From the NCBI RefSeq assembly GCF_001418575.1, contig NZ_LIQR01000322.1, positions 1 to 50,503 of the forward strand: a stretch of 50,503 bases of DNA, in the 5' to 3' direction. The notes below the pieces were generated by a model. The model had not been told where the DNA came from. It saw only the letters and a list, made by a program, of their open reading frames with translations, and ran no database searches. This document shows, in pieces, positions 16,098-23,736 of the stretch. The position numbers and the translations under genes are program-made. Positions within the stretch are counted from its first letter, which is position 1, and each line of letters starts with the position of its first letter. Origin of the DNA: Peterkaempfera griseoplana. GTDB taxonomy: Bacteria; Actinomycetota; Actinomycetes; Streptomycetales; Streptomycetaceae.

Positions 16098-17384
16098 GTG
16101 ACCGCCAGGCATGTGGTTCTCGTGGACACCTATGCGCTGTCCCAGCGGCTCGCGGCGGGCTTCATCGCCGCCGGACTGCTCCCGGTACGGGTCCAGAGCA
16201 CCCCCGAGGTGCCACGCCTCTACCAGGGGAAGCCGGACCCCAACCGCTATGCGGCCGACCTGGTGTACGACGGCGACCTCGAGGCCCTGGCACGCGATGT
16301 GGCGCGGTTCGAGCCGATCGCCGTCCTGGCCGGCGGGGAGCTCGGGGTGGAGCTCGCGGACGCCCTGAGCGAGCGGCTGTCCGCCACCCTGGGGACACCC
16401 ACCAACGGCACCGCGCTCAGCACGGCCCGCCGCGACAAGTACGCCATGATCGAGCGCATCAAGGCCTGCGGGCTGCGCGGCGCCGAACAGCTCCTGGTCC
16501 AGGACGAGGACCAGCTGGTGGAGTGGCACCGCAAGCTCGGCGGCCGGGCGATCCTCAAACCGCTGCGCAGCGCCGCCAACGACGGGGTCCGCTGGTGCGA
16601 CACCCCCGAGGACTCGGTACGCGCCTACCGCGCCCTCGCCGGGCGCGAGAACATCTTCTCCGAGCCCGGGGACGGCGTCGTCGCCCAGGAGTACCTGGTG
16701 GGCGCCGAGTACCTGCTCAACACCGTCAGCCGGGACGGCCGCCACCATGTCTGCGACCTCTGGAAGACCCACCGGATCAGCGCCAACGGCGTCCGCGACC
16801 TGGTGGTGGCCTGCCATCTGCTGCCGCGCCGCGGCGAGGTGCAGCAGCAGCTGGTGGACTACGGCTTCCAGGTCCTGGACGCGCTGGGCATCCTGCACGG
16901 CCCCGCCCATGTGGAGATCAAGCTGACCCCGCAGGGCCCCTGTGTGGTCGAGGTCGGAGCCCGGGTCTCCGGGCTGGACCTGCCGGGCCTCACCCACCAG
17001 GCCACCGGCGAGTCCCAGGTGGAGTGGACCGTCGACGCCTACGGCGACCCCGAGCGCTTCCTCGCCCGCCACGAGGAGGACTACCGGATCGGGCGCAGCG
17101 TGGCCTGGGCCGGCATGGTCTCCTCCGCCCGCGGCACGCTCCGCGGCTACCGGGGGCTGGAGGAGGTCCGGGCGCTGGAGAGCGTCCAGGAGGTACGGCT
17201 GCTGGTCGGGCCCGGCGAACGGCTGGAACCCACCGTCGACGACTCCACCTACCCGGTCGCGCTCACCCTGGCCCACGAGGTGGACGAGGTGCTGCTGCGC
17301 GACCTGGGAACCCTGCGGTACCTGGACGGCGCGGGCTTCTACGACCTGCACCCCGACGGCCCTCCCGCTCCGCAGCAGCGGTAG
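16098..17384 (+). CDS. ATP-grasp ligase
   Basis: The GTG at 16098 is preferred over ATG 16023 because GAGAGG lies 11 bases upstream and the first beta strand (HVVLVDTYALS) begins at once. The 428-residue protein has ATP-grasp features: RRDKYAMIERIKACGLRG before the lid, the phosphate-binding AILKPLRSAANDGV, the loop VVAQEYLVGAEYLLNTV, and the metal-binding HVEIKLTPQGPCVVEVGARVSG. In the last, the usual E..N.R is E-V-G-A-R, so one Mg ligand is shifted or missing. It is monocistronic. The family ligates carboxylates to amines with ATP; with the ligase at 1-1155 it provides a second possible amide-forming step. Substrate unknown. Confidence 0.87.
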   Translation: MTARHVVLVDTYALSQRLAAGFIAAGLLPVRVQSTPEVPRLYQGKPDPNRYAADLVYDGDLEALARDVARFEPIAVLAGGELGVELADALSERLSATLGTPTNGTALSTARRDKYAMIERIKACGLRGAEQLLVQDEDQLVEWHRKLGGRAILKPLRSAANDGVRWCDTPEDSVRAYRALAGRENIFSEPGDGVVAQEYLVGAEYLLNTVSRDGRHHVCDLWKTHRISANGVRDLVVACHLLPRRGEVQQQLVDYGFQVLDALGILHGPAHVEIKLTPQGPCVVEVGARVSGLDLPGLTHQATGESQVEWTVDAYGDPERFLARHEEDYRIGRSVAWAGMVSSARGTLRGYRGLEEVRALESVQEVRLLVGPGERLEPTVDDSTYPVALTLAHEVDEVLLRDLGTLRYLDGAGFYDLHPDGPPAPQQR

Positions 17385-17400
17385 CCGGGCGCGGTCCCGC

Positions 17401-18078
17401 TCAGCGCGCCGTGGGCCCGTCGCCGCGACCGGCCGCGGCGAGCGCCCGGATCGCCTGCGCGGCGATGACGGCGTGGCCGCGCATCGAGGGGTGGATGCCG
17501 TCCGGACCGTAGAGGCCGCGGTCGCCCTCGGCGGGGTGGCCGGCCATCTCCACCAGGACGGCCCCGTGCCGCTGGGCGACCGCGCGCAGACGCTCGTTGA
17601 GCGCGGCCACCCGCGGCCGCAGCACCGACTCGCCGGACCGGCCCAGGGTGAAGTCCAGCAGGGTGAAGAGCAGCGGCCGGGCCCCCGCCGCGCACAGCGG
17701 GGCGACGGTCTCCTCCAGCGCCTGCTCGGTCAGCTCCGGCCGGAACCCCCGGGCCAGCAGGTCGTTCCCGCCCGCCAGCACGCAGGCCAGGTCCGGGCCG
17801 AAGGCCAGGGCCTCGGAGAGCTGCTGGTCCCGTACCTGGGCCGCCCGCAGCCCGTGCCGCCCCAGGTTGCGGTACGCCACGTCCGGCCGCACCCTGCGCA
17901 TGGCGTCCCGCACCCGCTCCGCCCAGGGGCGGTCGCGATAACCGGGCGACGGCGCCCCGGTCCCCTCCGCGAGACTGTCGCCGAGCACCGCGAACCGCCG
18001 CCACGGCAGGCCGTCCAGCAGGGCGTCGGCGCCGCCGGGCGGCAGGCAGTGCGGATCGTGGAGTTCACCGTCCGGCAT
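17401..18078 (-). CDS. SGNH/GDSL-type hydrolase
   Basis: This 225-residue protein has the four SGNH blocks: GDSLAEGTG (nucleophile Ser), a Gly in the RNLGRHGLR block, GGND near residue 107 and DGIHPSMRGH with the catalytic Asp and His. It lacks a signal peptide, so it acts in the cytosol. Its ATG overlaps the ferredoxin stop by four bases and it ends its run 16 bp from the convergent ATP-grasp stop, with no room for a separate terminator. SGNH enzymes hydrolyse or transfer acyl groups of esters and thioesters. In a carrier-protein run it could release or edit acyl groups, or deacylate a prodrug form. Confidence 0.87.
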   Translation of the reverse strand: MPDGELHDPHCLPPGGADALLDGLPWRRFAVLGDSLAEGTGAPSPGYRDRPWAERVRDAMRRVRPDVAYRNLGRHGLRAAQVRDQQLSEALAFGPDLACVLAGGNDLLARGFRPELTEQALEETVAPLCAAGARPLLFTLLDFTLGRSGESVLRPRVAALNERLRAVAQRHGAVLVEMAGHPAEGDRGLYGPDGIHPSMRGHAVIAAQAIRALAAAGRGDGPTAR

Positions 18079-18335
18079 CAGCGGAAGTACTCAGCGTTGC
18101 GCGCCGCGGCCGACGCCCACTGCGCGGGCAGCTCGTCCTCGGGATAGCACGCGTCCACGGGGCAGACGAAGGCGCAGGAGGTGCAGTCGATGCACTCGCT
18201 GGGGTTGATGTACAGCTGCTCGGCCGTGCCGAAGTCCGGTGACCCGGGCACCGGTTGGATGCAGTCCACCGGGCAGACGGAGACACAGGAGGCGTCCTTC
18301 ACCCCGGTGCACTGGTCGGAGATCACATACGTCAC
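18078..18335 (-). CDS. Ferredoxin, FdxA-like 7Fe type
   Basis: GTG 18335 overlaps the PPTase stop by four bases. The 85-residue protein has two cysteine clusters: C-x7-C-x3-C-x3-C in the N-terminal half (around SCVSVCPVDC) and CIDCTSCAFVCPVDAC in the second. The first with its long C-x7-C spacing fits a [3Fe-4S] site and the second a [4Fe-4S] site, as in actinobacterial 7Fe ferredoxins. In the same run are a ferritin-like diiron protein and nearby a haem-oxygenase-like diiron protein, which need electrons; this ferredoxin is the obvious donor. A partner reductase is not in the cluster; the nearest candidate is the core FAD reductase at 42383-43594. Confidence 0.9.
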   Translation of the reverse strand: MTYVISDQCTGVKDASCVSVCPVDCIQPVPGSPDFGTAEQLYINPSECIDCTSCAFVCPVDACYPEDELPAQWASAAARNAEYFR

Positions 18336-19030
18336 AGTCGTCGGTCCTTGTCCGGTCGCAGGGCCACCACCGTGCCCAGATAGCCGTGCGCCACCCGCAG
18401 TTCGCGCCGCAGCCAGGCGCTGCCGTGGCCGGGGGCGGCATGGGAGATGCCCCGCAGTCCGGTGCCCCGGGCCTTGGCGAGCGCCTCCCGGGTGGTCCAG
18501 ATGCGGTACCAGCGCTGCAGCTCCCGGCCCTGCGGGGCGCGGCGCAGCAGTTCCTGCTCCGCCGGGTCGAAGACCCGCCGGGCGATCGCGTCCAGGTGGC
18601 TCCTCGCGGTCAGCGCCTCCAGGTCCACGCCCACCCGGATCCCGCGGCCGACGGCGAGCGCCGCGTACCCGCCGGAGTGCGAGAGGTTGAAGTCGAGCCC
18701 GTGACGGCCCGGTGCGCCCGCGAGGGCGGGCCGGCCGCAGGCGTCCCGGTGCAGCGCCAAACGGCGCGGCGTCGTACCGCACCGCCTGGCGAGGACCGTC
18801 CGCAGCAGCGCCCGGCCGGCGGCGAAGTGCCCCGCGGAGACCGGGTCGGCCATCCCCGCGGCCTGCTCCAGCTCCTCCTCGGGCAGCGCGTCCGCCACCC
18901 GGAGCCCGCCGGCCGGCGGGCCGGCGGCGATCCCCGCCACCCAGGTCGTCAGCGGGCGGCCGAAGGCGGTGCACTCCGCCGTCCGCAGCGGCCGCAGCAC
19001 CAGGCCGGTGAGTGCGTCCTTCGTGGTCAC
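18332..19030 (-). CDS. 4'-phosphopantetheinyl transferase, Sfp/AcpS superfamily
   Basis: GTG 19030 overlaps the carrier-protein stop. The 232-residue product shows the superfamily motifs: FNLSHSGGYAALAVGRG, then VGVDLEAL with the Mg-binding Asp and Glu, and later WTTREALAKARGTGL, matching W..KEA..K with an Arg in place of the first Lys. It transfers phosphopantetheine from CoA to the conserved serine of carrier proteins. Placed between two carrier genes and a ferredoxin, it should activate the four carriers of the cluster (4125, 19278, 20557 and 33849). The presence of a dedicated PPTase suggests that the housekeeping enzymes do not activate these carriers well. Confidence 0.9.
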   Translation of the reverse strand: MTTKDALTGLVLRPLRTAECTAFGRPLTTWVAGIAAGPPAGGLRVADALPEEELEQAAGMADPVSAGHFAAGRALLRTVLARRCGTTPRRLALHRDACGRPALAGAPGRHGLDFNLSHSGGYAALAVGRGIRVGVDLEALTARSHLDAIARRVFDPAEQELLRRAPQGRELQRWYRIWTTREALAKARGTGLRGISHAAPGHGSAWLRRELRVAHGYLGTVVALRPDKDRRL

Positions 19031-19278
19031 CGCGGCTCCGCGGCCGGGGCGCCCAGCAGCCGCTCCCTGATCCGGGCCAGGGTGCGGAAGTCCTCCCGGG
19101 CGATCACGTCCAGGTCGAACTCCCGGCCCGTGGTCGCCTCCAGCAGGGCGAGCAGCGCCATGAAGCCGAGAGAGTCCAGCACACCGGAGTCGACCAGGTC
19201 CAACTCCGGTGGCACCGAGGCCAGTTCCGGCCGTCTGGCCATCAGGAACTGCACCACCAGATCGTCGGCGTCGGTCAC
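19027..19278 (-). CDS. Acyl carrier protein
   Basis: GTG 19278 overlaps the stop of the transglutaminase-like gene (GTGA). The 83-residue acidic protein has the attachment motif GVLDSLGF with the serine near residue 36, in the DSL form usual in acyl carriers, and the predicted four helices. It is separated from the next carrier only by the transglutaminase-like gene, and its own stop overlaps the PPTase start. An acyl chain delivered by the fatty-acyl-AMP-ligase-like enzyme of the same run (21567-23309) is a possible cargo. Confidence 0.85.
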   Translation of the reverse strand: MTDADDLVVQFLMARRPELASVPPELDLVDSGVLDSLGFMALLALLEATTGREFDLDVIAREDFRTLARIRERLLGAPAAEPR

Positions 19279-20297
19279 CGGACGCCCCCTTCCGCCGGCC
19301 GCGCGGCCAGGCGTCGCAGTGTCGTGGCGGTACGCGGCGCCGACTCCGCACCGTCGCACCAGTGCCGGGAGGGCCGGCCGTCCGCGGGCAGCGCGGTCGG
19401 CAGCAGCCGGTTGAGGCGGGAGCCCATGCAGGCGGCGGCGAGCGCCGGGTGCGGCTCGGCCGCGTACCGGGTGAGCCGGGCGAAGACCGGGTCGATCTGC
19501 TTGACCTCCCCGTCGTCGTCCTCCACCTCCACCCAGGCGTGCTCCAGGTCCAGCAGGCCGAGGATCCAGCCGCGCCGGGTGCGCACCCGGTAGCCGGCGG
19601 CGCGGAACTCCCCCTCCAGGAAGAGCGAGGCGGAGATGCACGGCGCCACCCCCGCGGCGAACAGCCGCGGATGGTCCGCCTGGAGCGGCTCCGGGATGCG
19701 CAGCCACCGGTAGTCCCTGGCCATGAAGTCGGCGACGATGCCCCGCAGCCGCGGCGAGACCAGCTCCAGGCTCCGGCCCGTGGTACGGACCTGGCCCTCG
19801 ATCCGGGCCGGGCCCGGGCCGGTGCTGCGCAGCACCGCGTCGTCCACGGTGGCGCCGGGCGGCCGGGCGTCCAGTGTGAGCAGCGCCCCGCCGGCCGCCT
19901 CCGGCACGGGCAGAGCGTGCTCCCAGACCGGGTCGGCGCCGCAGCCGCCGGGCCGGGCGCACTCCTGGACGAAGCAGAAGCTCCACTCGGCGTCGCCGGT
20001 CCAGGCCGCGGCGCCGCCGTGCATCCAGCGCAGCGAGTAGCGCAGCGCGACCTCGGGCAGCGACTGCCCGGACCCGGCCGCCAGGGCCAGATTGAACAGG
20101 TCGAACCAGTCGAACCGCTGCTCGCCCGCGACGCTGCCGACGGGCAGTCCCGCCGCGACCAGCCGGTCCAGCACACCCTCCGGGCAGCGCAGGGTGGCCA
20201 GGGCGGCGGCCCGGTCGGCCCCCTCGTCGCGGTACGGCTCGGGGATCAGGAACAGCCCGTCCAGGGCGTCCAGCCAAGCCCCCGCCGAGGCCGTCAT
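19275..20297 (-). CDS. Transglutaminase-like cysteine acyltransferase/hydrolase
   Basis: This 340-residue protein has no close family I can name, but a transglutaminase-like triad is visible in order: Cys220 in APCISASLFLEGEF, His253 in LEHAWVEVEDDDG and Asp269 in KQIDPVF. Spacing and the HAWVEV / DP pattern match the papain-like transglutaminase and arylamine-acetyltransferase folds. The N-terminal 200 residues form an extra domain. Its ATG overlaps the stop of one carrier gene, and its stop overlaps the start of another, so it sits exactly between two carriers. Known relatives such as AdmF form amide bonds from carrier-bound thioesters. The same job here, joining an acyl-carrier to an amine or hydrazine, is inference. 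Confidence 0.72.
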   Translation of the reverse strand: MTASAGAWLDALDGLFLIPEPYRDEGADRAAALATLRCPEGVLDRLVAAGLPVGSVAGEQRFDWFDLFNLALAAGSGQSLPEVALRYSLRWMHGGAAAWTGDAEWSFCFVQECARPGGCGADPVWEHALPVPEAAGGALLTLDARPPGATVDDAVLRSTGPGPARIEGQVRTTGRSLELVSPRLRGIVADFMARDYRWLRIPEPLQADHPRLFAAGVAPCISASLFLEGEFRAAGYRVRTRRGWILGLLDLEHAWVEVEDDDGEVKQIDPVFARLTRYAAEPHPALAAACMGSRLNRLLPTALPADGRPSRHWCDGAESAPRTATTLRRLAARPAEGGVR

Positions 20298-20557
20298 GCC
20301 GGGGGTGCGGACGGCTCGGCCGTACCGATGACCAGCGCCTCCACCTGGGCGACCGTGGTGAGGTCGGTGGCCTGGTCGTCGTCGAGCGCGGTGAGGTCGA
20401 ACTCCTCCTCCAGCGCGACCGCCAGCTCCAGGAAGGTCACCGAGTCATAGCCCAGGTCCTCCACCAGCCGGTCGGCCGGGGAGCCGACCGCGGCGCCGGT
20501 CGGCGACATCCTGGAGATGATCCCGTGTATCCGCGCGGTGATGTCCGTGGTGCCCAA
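20294..20557 (-). CDS. Acyl carrier protein
   Basis: The 87-residue protein carries the phosphopantetheine motif LGYDSVTFLEL (Ser near residue 39) preceded by an EDLGYDS turn typical of stand-alone acyl carriers. The DSV form with FLEL differs from the DSL carrier at 19027-19278, so each may dock with a different partner. The gene starts 16 bp after the diiron oxygenase stop and its stop overlaps the start of the transglutaminase-like gene. The order ligase, oxygenase, carrier suggests that the diiron enzyme could act on a chain bound to this carrier. Confidence 0.88.
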   Translation of the reverse strand: MGTTDITARIHGIISRMSPTGAAVGSPADRLVEDLGYDSVTFLELAVALEEEFDLTALDDDQATDLTTVAQVEALVIGTAEPSAPPA

Positions 20558-20573
20558 CAGGAGCCTCCCTGGC

Positions 20574-21545
20574 TCAGACGTGTGCCCGGGGGGTCAGCAG
20601 ACCCAGCCCGGCGGCCTTCGGTACGGGGTGCGGCGCATCCCAGCGCTGCTCGTAGACGGCGAACGCCCGGGTGAAGGCGCGCTCCCAGGCGCGCTCGGCC
20701 TCGTCCCGCAGCGCGTCCAGCCCGATCAGGGCCAGCTGGCGGAGCATCCGGTTCCTGGCGACCGACCACTGCTCGTCCAACTGCCCCGCGTGGTGCGCCA
20801 GCGCGGCCCGGATCACCGGGGTCACGGCCTTGCGGCCCGGGTTCACCAGGACCTCGACCGCCTGCTCCAGGGCGCCCAGATAGGTCTGCCCGATCACCTC
20901 GGCGAAGCCGTTCTGCACCCCGCGCCGGGCTGCCGTCTGACCGTACGTCAGATGCCGGGTCTCGTCGCGTGCCACGTTGGACAGGCCCTCCTCCAGGGCC
21001 GCAAGGCCCCCGACGGCCCGGACGAACTCCCGCAGCCGCTTGAGGCTGGGCGCCGCGATGACCCCCTCGGTCACCAGGTGGTACTGCACCACTCCGGCGT
21101 GCCACACCGCCGGGTCCCCGCCGCTCTCCCGCACCCGGCGGGTGGCGTCGCGGAGCACCGGCTCGAAGATCTGCCCATAGGCCGACAACAGGCTCAGCTC
21201 GCTGTCCGGCTGCTCCAGCTCGGCGGGGTCGACACCCACCGGGCCCAGCAGGTACTGCTTGAAGAACTGGACGTGGCGCCCCTCGTCGGCGAGCTGGGTG
21301 CAGAGGTAGATCCGGTCCTCCTCGGTGGGGGAGTGGTCCACCAGAGAACTCAGCGTCTGGGTGACGCAGACCTCCCCGATCTCCAGCTCCGCGAGGGCGA
21401 CCAGCAGCTCCCTGCGGGTGACCGGTCTGAGCGTCTCCCACCGGGACGCGTCACGTCCCACCTCCACCCGGGCCACGCTCCACTGCTGCGACTCCCAGCG
21501 GTCGTAGAGGTCCCGCGGGCTGGGCAGGGTCACCATCGCTGTCAT
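20574..21545 (-). CDS. Ferritin-like diiron oxygenase (VlmB-like candidate)
   Basis: ATG 21545 has AGGAGG seven bases upstream. The 323-residue helical protein contains a complete ferritin-superfamily diiron ligand set: Glu58 (or Glu55), E88-x-x-H91 in DEGRH, Glu160 in LVTEG, and E195-x-x-H198 in DETRH. The spacings match ribonucleotide-reductase R2-like and acyl-ACP-desaturase-like proteins. Such enzymes use O2 and electrons, here perhaps from the ferredoxin in the same run, to oxygenate or desaturate substrates or oxidise nitrogen. From memory, VlmB of valanimycin biosynthesis is an R2-like protein tied to conversion of a hydrazine to azoxy. The N-N genes nearby make that role attractive but unproven. 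Carrier-bound acyl oxidation is the main alternative. Confidence 0.85.
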   Translation of the reverse strand: MTAMVTLPSPRDLYDRWESQQWSVARVEVGRDASRWETLRPVTRRELLVALAELEIGEVCVTQTLSSLVDHSPTEEDRIYLCTQLADEGRHVQFFKQYLLGPVGVDPAELEQPDSELSLLSAYGQIFEPVLRDATRRVRESGGDPAVWHAGVVQYHLVTEGVIAAPSLKRLREFVRAVGGLAALEEGLSNVARDETRHLTYGQTAARRGVQNGFAEVIGQTYLGALEQAVEVLVNPGRKAVTPVIRAALAHHAGQLDEQWSVARNRMLRQLALIGLDALRDEAERAWERAFTRAFAVYEQRWDAPHPVPKAAGLGLLTPRAHV

Positions 21546-21566
21546 GCGCCGGCCTCCTGGGCGGTG

Positions 21567-23309
21567 TCATCGGGTGCCATCGGTGCCACCCGCCTGCTGC
21601 GGTTGGTGCGGTTCGTCCTGCGGCCGTACCGGCAGCACGCCGTGCAGGACCCGCCAGCGGCCGGCCGCCTCCGTGCCGCCCATCAGCTGTTCCCACATGG
21701 CGCGGCGGCGGGGTTTGCCGCTGGAGGTCCGGATGACGGAGCCGCGCGGGCCGCCGACCACCAGGGTCTGCGCCGCGCCGAAGGTCAGCGCCTTGACCTG
21801 CTCGGCGGCCTGCTCGCTCCAGAGCGGGTCGACGCGGCCCTCGGCGAAGACCACGCAGTGGTCGGTGCCGTCCACCACGCCGAAGGCGACCGCGCAGGGG
21901 ACGGCCCGGTGGGCGGGGTTCCGGGCCAGCTCCGCCTCCACGTCCTCCGCGTGGACACTGGCGCCGCGGATCTTCATCGACTCGCCGATCCGTCCCACCA
22001 CGAAGAGCTCGCCGTCCAGCGCGAAGCCGGCGTCCCCGGTGCGGAAGCCGGCCGGGTCCAGCGGGGTCAGCCGGTCGGCGGCCACCAGATAGCCGCGGGC
22101 CAGCGACGTCCCGGTGAGGGCGATCTCGCCGAAGCAGCCGTCCGGAACGAGCCGCCCCTCCTCGTCCACGACCGCCGCCCCGGAGCCGGGGACCGCGGTG
22201 CCGCAGCCGGTGAGCCAGCCCCCGCCGCCGACCCGGTCGACCCCCAGGACGCCCTGCTCGGCCACCGCCACCGGCCCGCCGACCGGCAGGGCGGTGGACT
22301 CGACCCTGACCACCCGGCCGCCGGCGCCGACCGGGGTGCCGGTCGCCACGACGGTGTTCTCCGCCAGCCCGTAGGCGGGCACCAGGGTGCGGTGGCTGAA
22401 GCCGTGCGGGCCCAGCAGTGAGCTGAAGTCGGCGGCCGCGGCCGGGTCGATGCGCTCCGCACCGACGATGGCCACCCGCCAGCGGGAGAAGTCCAGGCCG
22501 TCGAGCTGCTCCGGGGACAGCCGCCGGGCCGCGTAGGAGTAGCCGAAACTGGGGGCGGTGGTGAGGGTGGCGCCGTGCCGGCCGAAGCACTCGATCCAGC
22601 GCAGCGGCGAGCGGATGAACTGGGAGGGTCTCAGCAGCCAGGTGTCGGTGCCGGTGGTGATCGGCATCATCATCCCGCCGACCAGGCCCATGTCGTGATG
22701 GAGCGGCAGCCAGCTGGCGAAGGCGTCCTCACCGGTCCACCGCAGCCACTCGCGGATGGCCGACAGATTGGCGGCGAAGCTGCCCCGGGTCACCCAGACG
22801 CCCTTGGGGTTGCCGGTGGACCCGGAGGTGAACTGGAGCAGCGCCAGGTCCTCCGGGGCCCGCGGCACCGGCTCGAAGGGGACGGGCGGACCGTCCAGGT
22901 CGGCGGGCGACAGCGTTCGGAAGGTGCCGCCGGACGCCCGGGCGGCGGTCAGCACCACCTCGGCGAGCTCCGGGTCGGCCAGCACCAGCGCCGGCCGGGC
23001 GGTTGCCAGGACCCGGCCCAGGTGGGCGGTGTACCGGTCGAGGCCGCGCAGCGCCGCGGGGGTGGCCAGCGGCGCGGGTGCGGCACCGGCCGCCAGTACG
23101 CCCATGAAGGCGGTGACAAAATCCCTGGGTTCGCCGAGGACCAACGAGACAATGTCGCCGGGACGTACCCCGGCGGCCGCAAGTCCTGCGGCGGTCCGCT
23201 GGACGTCCCGGGAAAGTTCCGAATAGGGGCAGAAGCTCCAGCCGGCGTCGCCGGCGGCGAAATGTATACCGCGGTGCTCTTGTGCGCCTTGCAGCCAGTC
23301 GAGCAGCAC
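21567..23309 (-). CDS. Fatty acyl-AMP ligase-like enzyme (FAAL/ANL superfamily)
   Basis: The GTG start at 23309 has GGAG five bases upstream. The 580-residue protein has a canonical A3 loop, FTSGSTGNPKG, and the FAAL/FadD32 hallmark SWLPLHHDMGLVGG. Further motifs are YGLAENTV in the adenine pocket, FRTGDAGFALDGELFVVGR in the hinge region and a C-terminal SSGKPRRRAMW lysine. FAALs activate fatty acids as adenylates and load them onto acyl carrier proteins rather than CoA. The gene heads the run that includes two carriers, so it probably starts a lipid moiety. A Pro/Gln-rich tail of about 30 residues follows the catalytic domain. Chain length cannot be predicted from sequence. Confidence 0.88.
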   Translation of the reverse strand: MLLDWLQGAQEHRGIHFAAGDAGWSFCPYSELSRDVQRTAAGLAAAGVRPGDIVSLVLGEPRDFVTAFMGVLAAGAAPAPLATPAALRGLDRYTAHLGRVLATARPALVLADPELAEVVLTAARASGGTFRTLSPADLDGPPVPFEPVPRAPEDLALLQFTSGSTGNPKGVWVTRGSFAANLSAIREWLRWTGEDAFASWLPLHHDMGLVGGMMMPITTGTDTWLLRPSQFIRSPLRWIECFGRHGATLTTAPSFGYSYAARRLSPEQLDGLDFSRWRVAIVGAERIDPAAAADFSSLLGPHGFSHRTLVPAYGLAENTVVATGTPVGAGGRVVRVESTALPVGGPVAVAEQGVLGVDRVGGGGWLTGCGTAVPGSGAAVVDEEGRLVPDGCFGEIALTGTSLARGYLVAADRLTPLDPAGFRTGDAGFALDGELFVVGRIGESMKIRGASVHAEDVEAELARNPAHRAVPCAVAFGVVDGTDHCVVFAEGRVDPLWSEQAAEQVKALTFGAAQTLVVGGPRGSVIRTSSGKPRRRAMWEQLMGGTEAAGRWRVLHGVLPVRPQDEPHQPQQAGGTDGTR

Positions 23310-23732
23310 AGAATCTCCAGTGGGTGTCTTTCACCGGGGATGGGTGAAGCGAAAGGCAATGCAGATGGACGACCGTGGAACGATGGCCTTGCGGATCGGC
23401 CGGTGAACGGCTGATCCTTCATCATCTACGCACATGCGCTGGGCACTTAGCAAGGGGTGACGTCCGGTCCGTGGACAGCGGGGCGAGGCCGGAGCAGGCG
23501 GTCCGGCCCGTTCCGGACAGCGGAGCAGGTCCCCCGGGGAGAGGCCGAGAAGGCATCTGGCGCAGTCGGCTTTCGTCGCCTAGGATCACTTCCCGGTGCC
23601 GCCCGGACATGGGCGGCCCGTTATGTGAAACGCCACGAACGAGCGTCTCCGGGCGGTCTGGCCCGTGCGGTGACGTCGATTTGCCGACGCTTCACCAGGA
23701 GGAGTGTTGCACCCTCTGGCCGGAACTGCTGA
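23310..23732. promoter_or_regulatory. 423-bp divergent intergenic region
   Basis: This region separates the leftward FAAL run from the rightward KAS III to thioesterase run and should contain both promoters. Visible elements are a TTCACC...GGTGAA inverted repeat (23330-23335 with 23343-23348, seven-base spacer) just before the FAAL gene, a pair of GGACAGCGG direct repeats (23473-23481 and 23515-23523), and AGGAGG at 23697-23702. I do not see the CGGTTGACCA box found in the other two divergent regions. Open frames across it have no gene-like features. Confidence 0.5.
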
Positions 23733-23736
23733 ATGA
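23697..23736 (+). other. Possible SD-led mini-leader ORF overlapping the KAS III start
   Basis: A perfect AGGAGG (23697-23702) lies 30 bases before the KAS III ATG (23733), too far to serve it directly. Immediately after it, a GTG (23704) or TTG (23707) opens a frame of nine to ten codons that ends in a TGA (23734-23736) overlapping the KAS III ATG as ATGA. The KAS III frame itself has a stop directly before its ATG. This arrangement would allow translational coupling from a short leader. The SD spacing to GTG or TTG is rather short, so confidence is low. Confidence 0.35.

Noticed and set aside
16095-17351. 418-codon minus-strand frame opposite the second ATP-grasp gene
   Set aside because: Composition is Val/Gln/Arg-biased and motif-free, while the plus strand has ATP-grasp motifs and an SD.
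23457-23732. 91-codon plus-strand frame in the divergent region
   Set aside because: It is Arg/Gly/Ser-rich with no motif or SD, and covers the region where promoters must lie.
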